From Giesbergeria sp. (lineage in GTDB: Bacteria; Pseudomonadota; Gammaproteobacteria; Burkholderiales; Burkholderiaceae_C): DNA of 64,000 nt. Location: the NCBI GenBank assembly GCA_017985015.1, contig JAGNYI010000009.1, forward strand, positions 1 to 64,000, read 5' to 3'. Numbering within the stretch: position 1 is the first letter of the stretch; every line of letters starts with the position of its first letter. Both the position numbers and the translations under genes were made by a program. Below, one piece after another: positions 60,514-64,000 of this stretch. The notes beneath the pieces are model-generated. The model saw only the letters and a list, made by a program, of their open reading frames with translations, was not told the origin of the DNA and searched no databases.

Positions 60514-61844
60514 GCCTCAAGAATTCCAGCACGCCGCAGCCGAAAGGCGGGGAAGCGGATGCTGAAGGTCGAGCCCCTTCCCGGCGTGCTCTCCACCACC
60601 AATTGCGCTCCGTGGCGCTGCACCACGTGCTTCACGATGGCAAGTCCCAGACCTGTCCCGCCAGTGTCGCGCGAGCGGCTGCGATCCACACGGTAGAAGC
60701 GCTCGGTGATTCGCGGCAAATGTTCTGCATCGATACCGGGCCCGGTGTCACGCACACGGAACACGGCGTCGCCACCGGGCTGCCACGTCCACTCCACCTC
60801 AATGCTGCCATCGGCGGGCGTGTAGCGCACCGCATTGCCCACCAGGTTGGACAACGCACTGTGCAGCTCGGCGCCGCCGCCGGCAATCTCGCCCGCGTCT
60901 TCTGGCTGTGAAAACCGGGGGAAGCGCAGGCTCTGCCGTAGCCCCATGACTGCGGCCAGCGCGCCGGCCTCCTGTTCGCAGCGCTCCAGCAGTGCCGCCA
61001 CCGGCATCCACTCCGCCAAGCCCGGCGGCGGGCTGGCCTCCAGCCGGGAGAGCGCCAGCAAGCCCTCGACCACACGCTGCATGCGCTGGGCTTGCTGCGC
61101 CATCAGTGCGAGGTAGCGCGACTGCTCCTGCTCCTCCAGCGGCAAGGTCTGCAGCGTCTCGACGAAGCCGGCCAGTACGGTCAGCGGCGTGCGGATTTCG
61201 TGCGAGACATTGGCTACAAAGTCGCGCCGCATGGACTCGGCCTGCTCCGCCGCCGTGACATCGCGCGTGAGCATGAGCTTCTGGCCAACGCCGTAAGCAC
61301 ACAACTGGATGGACAGGCGCGCCGCCCGTCCATCGCTCTGGCCATGGGTGGTGATGACGAGTTCGCGCGACCAGTCGCCACCAGCCAGATAGGCCGAGAA
61401 ATCGGGGTCGCGCAGCAGGTTTCCGATGAACTGCTCGACATCGCGCTGGGCGTCGATGGACAGATGCCGCGCGGCGTTGTGGTTGCACCAGACGATGCGG
61501 GATTTGTCATCCAGCAGCAGCACACCGCTCGGGGTGGCCTGAAGAGCGTCCAACATACCGCCCAGCCGCTGGTCGCTCGCAGTAGCTTGCTGCTCACGCT
61601 GACGCAGCAGACGCTGGACGCGATCCACCGCTTCGCCCCAGACGCCGACGCGCGCTGGCACCGGGCCTGGCGGCGCATCGCGCAGCCAACGCAGCACGCG
61701 CCCCGCCCGCATCAGGTCGACGAGGAACCACAGCCAGACTACAGCCGCCGCACCTGCCAACGCGCCCCAGGCGCCATGCAGAGCAAAGCCCAGGCCGGCG
61801 CCCAGCAGTTGGGCGCCAAGAAAGATCAGCGAGCGGGTCCACAT
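60510..61844 (-). CDS. phoR: Phosphate regulon sensor histidine kinase PhoR
   Basis: Senses phosphate status through the Pst-PhoU complex and phosphorylates PhoB. The 444 residues have two membrane helices at the N-terminus (about 5-46), a PAS-like domain (about 95-190), the HisKA box NVSHEIRTPLTVLAG (phospho-His about residue 216) and the ATPase boxes NLVGNAVRYTP, DTGPGID and GGTGLGLAIVKH. It is separated from phoB by 100 bases holding a repeat copy. Its TAA stop overlaps the stop of the convergent membrane protein gene. Confidence 0.96.
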   Translation of the reverse strand: MWTRSLIFLGAQLLGAGLGFALHGAWGALAGAAAVVWLWFLVDLMRAGRVLRWLRDAPPGPVPARVGVWGEAVDRVQRLLRQREQQATASDQRLGGMLDALQATPSGVLLLDDKSRIVWCNHNAARHLSIDAQRDVEQFIGNLLRDPDFSAYLAGGDWSRELVITTHGQSDGRAARLSIQLCAYGVGQKLMLTRDVTAAEQAESMRRDFVANVSHEIRTPLTVLAGFVETLQTLPLEEQEQSRYLALMAQQAQRMQRVVEGLLALSRLEASPPPGLAEWMPVAALLERCEQEAGALAAVMGLRQSLRFPRFSQPEDAGEIAGGGAELHSALSNLVGNAVRYTPADGSIEVEWTWQPGGDAVFRVRDTGPGIDAEHLPRITERFYRVDRSRSRDTGGTGLGLAIVKHVVQRHGAQLVVESTPGRGSTFSIRFPAFRLRRAGILEA

Positions 61845-61876
61845 GGGCGGCCGTCAGAATAGGAAAAAATAAAGTG

Positions 61877-61929
61877 AAAATTGCCCATAGCGCTTACTAC
61901 ACAAGCATTAGCAGCTATGAAATCAGGAG
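61877..61929. repeat. Dispersed palindromic repeat, copy G
   Basis: AAAATTGCCCATAGCGCTTA, then CTACACAAGCATTAGCAGCT, then ATGAAATCAGGA. The core AGCGCTTA with AAGC-TTAGCAGCTAT matches the family. It lies between phoB and phoR within the leftward operon, so it would sit in the middle of the message. Confidence 0.75.
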
Positions 61930-61944
61930 AAATATGCGGTCATG

Positions 61945-62673
61945 TCATGGCCTGTTCGCTTGCGCATCCGCCGGACCCGTCTGACCCGCCAGTGCAGAAA
62001 ACCGGTAGCCCGCGCCACGCACCGTTTCCACCATGCCGCTCGCGGTGCCCAGCGCCTCACGCAGGCGTTTGACGTGCACATCCACCGTGCGCTCCTCGAT
62101 AAATACGTGGTCACCCCAAACCTTGTCCAACAATTGTCCGCGCGCATGCACGCGCTCCGGGTGCGCCATCAGATAGCGCAGCAGCTTGAATTCGGTGGGG
62201 CCGATGCGCAGCTCCTGCTCCTGAAAACTCACTCGGTGCGCTGCCGCATCGAGCCGCAGGCCGCCCGCTTCCAGCGCTTCGCTCGCTTGCTCGGGCGCGC
62301 GGCGGCGCAACACGGCGCGGATACGCGCCAGCAGCTCCTGCGTGGAAAAGGGCTTGGTGATGTAGTCGTCCGCACCGGCGTCGAGGCCGGTCACCTTGTC
62401 TGGCTCGCCACCGCGCGCCGTCAGCATCAGGATGGGAATGTCGCGCGTGCGCGCGTCGGCGCGCCACTTGCGCGCGAGCTGCAAGCCGCTCTGGCCAGGG
62501 AGCATCCAGTCCAGCAGGATCACGTCGGGCAGCACCGCGTCGAGCTCGCGCTGGGCACTGGGACCGTCTTCGGCCCACACGGGCGCAAAGCCGTTGTGGC
62601 GCAGGTTCACGGCAATCAGTTCGGCAATCGCGGGCTCGTCCTCGACCACCAGCACTTTGGGGAGATGCCTCAT
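61945..62673 (-). CDS. phoB: Phosphate regulon response regulator PhoB
   Basis: OmpR-type activator of phosphate starvation genes. The 242 residues comprise a receiver domain (about 5-120; acidic pair in VVEDEP, phospho-Asp in VILLDWMLPG at about residue 54, Lys in TKPF) and a winged-helix domain (about 140-228; RIGPTEFKLLRYLMAHPERV and the RTVDVHVKRLR recognition helix). Its ATG overlaps the phoU stop as TGATG. Confidence 0.97.
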   Translation of the reverse strand: MRHLPKVLVVEDEPAIAELIAVNLRHNGFAPVWAEDGPSAQRELDAVLPDVILLDWMLPGQSGLQLARKWRADARTRDIPILMLTARGGEPDKVTGLDAGADDYITKPFSTQELLARIRAVLRRRAPEQASEALEAGGLRLDAAAHRVSFQEQELRIGPTEFKLLRYLMAHPERVHARGQLLDKVWGDHVFIEERTVDVHVKRLREALGTASGMVETVRGAGYRFSALAGQTGPADAQANRP

Positions 62674-63374
62674 CAGCGCAGCACCGATTCAATGTCTTCG
62701 AGCGAGGTGTGGCGCACGTCCGTGCCCTCGACCAGGTAGATGATGAGCTCGGCCACATTCTTGGAATGGTCGCCAATGCGCTCAATGGCCTTGGCGATGA
62801 ACAGCAGGTCGAGGCTGGGCGAGATGGTGCGCGGGTCTTCCATCATGTAGGTGACGAGCTTGCGCACGAAGCCGTCGAATTCCTCATCAATCAGGTCGTC
62901 TTCCTTGAGGATGGCGAGTGCGGCGCGCGTGTCGAGCCGGGCAAATGCGTCCAGCGCCTTGTGCAGCAGGCCGGAGGCCAAGTCGGCCGCCACGCGCAGG
63001 TCTGTTGTGGGCAAGTTGCGCGGGGCGCCGGTCTCGATGATCGAGCGCACCATGCGCGCCATCTTGCTGGCCTCGTCGCCCATGCGCTCGAGGTTGGCCG
63101 TGGCCTTGGAGAACGCCATCAAAAGGCGCAGGTCCCGCGCCGTGGGCTGTCTGCGCGCAATGATGGTGGAAAGCTCTCGGTCGATGTCCACTTCGAGCGC
63201 ATTTACGCGCGTCTCCAGCGTGGCCACCGTCTCCACGGCCTCCAGGCTGAAATGTGACAACGCGCGGATGGCGTGGCCGATTTGCGATTCGACCAGCCCG
63301 CCGAGTTCCATCACCCGAGCGGACACGGTATTGAGTTCGGCATCGAACTGCGAAGAGAGGTGCTTTTGCATCAT
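62673..63374 (-). CDS. phoU: Phosphate signalling complex protein PhoU
   Basis: Negative regulator linking PstB to PhoR. The 233 residues form two PhoU helical bundles (about 15-105 and 120-215), with metal-cluster residues in patterns such as MGDEASKMARM and IERIGDHSKNVAELI. It lies 12 bases after pstB and overlaps phoB. Confidence 0.97.
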   Translation of the reverse strand: MMQKHLSSQFDAELNTVSARVMELGGLVESQIGHAIRALSHFSLEAVETVATLETRVNALEVDIDRELSTIIARRQPTARDLRLLMAFSKATANLERMGDEASKMARMVRSIIETGAPRNLPTTDLRVAADLASGLLHKALDAFARLDTRAALAILKEDDLIDEEFDGFVRKLVTYMMEDPRTISPSLDLLFIAKAIERIGDHSKNVAELIIYLVEGTDVRHTSLEDIESVLR

Positions 63375-63386
63375 GAAAGGTTCCGC

Positions 63387-64000
63387 TCAGCCAAAACGGC
63401 CGGTGATGTAATCTTCTGTCTCGCTGCGTTCGGGCTTGACGAAGAGTTGCTCGGTTTCGCCAAACTCGATCAGGTCGCCGAGGTACATGTAGGCGGTGTA
63501 ATCGCTGCAGCGCGCGGCCTGCTGCATGTTATGCGTGACGATGACGACGGTGTAGTCGGTTTTGAGTTCGGCAATCAGCTCTTCAATTTTGGCGGTGGAA
63601 ATCGGATCGAGCGCTGAGCACGGCTCATCGAGCAGCAACACCTCTGGCTTGATGGCAATGCCGCGCGCAATGCACAAACGCTGCTGCTGCCCTCCCGAGA
63701 GGCTGGAGCCGCTCTGGTGCAGCTTGTCGCGCACCTCTGTCCAGAGCGCTGCCTTGCGCAGTGCCCATTCCACGCGCTCGTCCATCTCCGGGGCGCTCAG
63801 GCTGTCGAACAGCTTCACGCCGAAGGCAATGTTGTCGTAAATCGACATAGGAAACGGCGTGGGCTTCTGGAACACCATGCCCACCTTGGCACGCAGCAGG
63901 GCCACGTCCTGCTTGCTGGTCAGCAGGTTTTCGCCGTCGAGCAGGATCTCACCTTCGGCGCGCTGCTCGGGATAGAGCTCGAACATGCGGTTGAAGGTGC
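63387..64000 (-). CDS. pstB: Phosphate ABC transporter ATP-binding protein PstB, C-terminal part
   Basis: The gene runs off the right edge; 204 C-terminal codons are present. The frame continues past the internal ATG at 63986 ([10 protein letters not shown]), so the true start is outside. Visible motifs are the Q-loop [15 protein letters not shown], the signature [13 protein letters not shown], Walker [15 protein letters not shown] and the switch His in [11 protein letters not shown]. Walker A is outside. It powers phosphate import through PstCA and, with PhoU, controls PhoR. Confidence 0.97.
   Translation of the reverse strand, partial: TFNRMFELYPEQRAEGEILLDGENLLTSKQDVALLRAKVGMVFQKPTPFPMSIYDNIAFGVKLFDSLSAPEMDERVEWALRKAALWTEVRDKLHQSGSSLSGGQQQRLCIARGIAIKPEVLLLDEPCSALDPISTAKIEELIAELKTDYTVVIVTHNMQQAARCSDYTAYMYLGDLIEFGETEQLFVKPERSETEDYITGRFG

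Overview
The window is a chromosome segment of a high-GC betaproteobacterium, most likely Burkholderiales, family Comamonadaceae (Acidovorax-like). The evidence is the gene order (rpsB-tsf-pyrH-frr-uppS-cdsA-dxr-rseP-bamA-skp-lpxD-fabZ-lpxA-lpxB-rnhB; rlmE-ftsH-folP-glmM; glyA-nrdR; rho-rpmE2; phoU-phoB-phoR), the family resemblance of the proteins, and a short palindromic repeat of the kind scattered through genomes of that family. I see no phage, insertion sequence, CRISPR array, plasmid or integrative element. This is mostly core genome with a few accessory catabolic and signalling genes.

Layout. 1-7.5 kb: the start of an aldo/keto reductase, an alpha/beta hydrolase, the leftward rlmE-ftsH-folP-glmM cluster, and a divergent yhbY-glycosyltransferase pair. 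7.6-13.6 kb: leftward carA-orf137-carB-greA-DUF4149. 13.8-28.8 kb: one long leftward block starting at rpsB. It combines translation (rpsB, tsf, frr), UMP kinase, undecaprenyl and isoprenoid synthesis (uppS, dxr), phospholipid synthesis (cdsA), the envelope machinery (rseP, bamA, skp), lipid A synthesis (lpxD, fabZ, lpxA, lpxB), rnhB and a SPOUT methyltransferase. Many junctions are stop/start overlaps (ATGA, TGATG, TAATG, GTGA). 29-33.2 kb: rightward amidase, FAD oxidoreductase and bifunctional NAD(P)HX repair enzyme. 33.3-39 kb: rnr, two nearly identical tRNA-Leu(CAG) genes with their own terminators, and a large DUF349 protein. 39.2-42 kb: a lytic transglycosylase with a long leader, then glyA under a clear ZTP (pfl) riboswitch, then nrdR. 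42.1-48.3 kb: aroC, a CBS-domain protein, an O-acetylhomoserine sulfhydrylase, a hydrolase and a FimV-like protein. 48.4-53.9 kb: a rightward acyl-CoA cluster (3-hydroxyacyl-CoA dehydrogenase, enoyl-CoA hydratase, Crp-type regulator, aminoglycoside-phosphotransferase-like kinase, acyl-CoA dehydrogenase). The last two correspond to the two halves of ACAD10/11-type enzymes. 54-60.5 kb: adenylate cyclase-FHA protein, HI0933-type flavoprotein, trxA, rho, rpmE2 and a polytopic membrane protein. 60.5-64 kb: leftward phoR, phoB, phoU and a partial pstB (phosphate starvation).

The most notable non-genic signal is a family of about ten 50-60 bp imperfect palindromes. Five lie in convergent gene-to-gene gaps. 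Two supply the stop codon of the gene before them. Three lie inside conserved genes (a SpoU methyltransferase, lpxB, dxr), all in the same reading frame, where they encode related peptides. Other regulatory points are the glyA riboswitch, an rpsB-tsf attenuator-like hairpin, a hairpin between ftsH and folP, and several stop/start overlaps suggesting translational coupling. Start sites were chosen from ribosome binding sites and overlaps; domain positions are approximate and come from reading the translations, not from searches.
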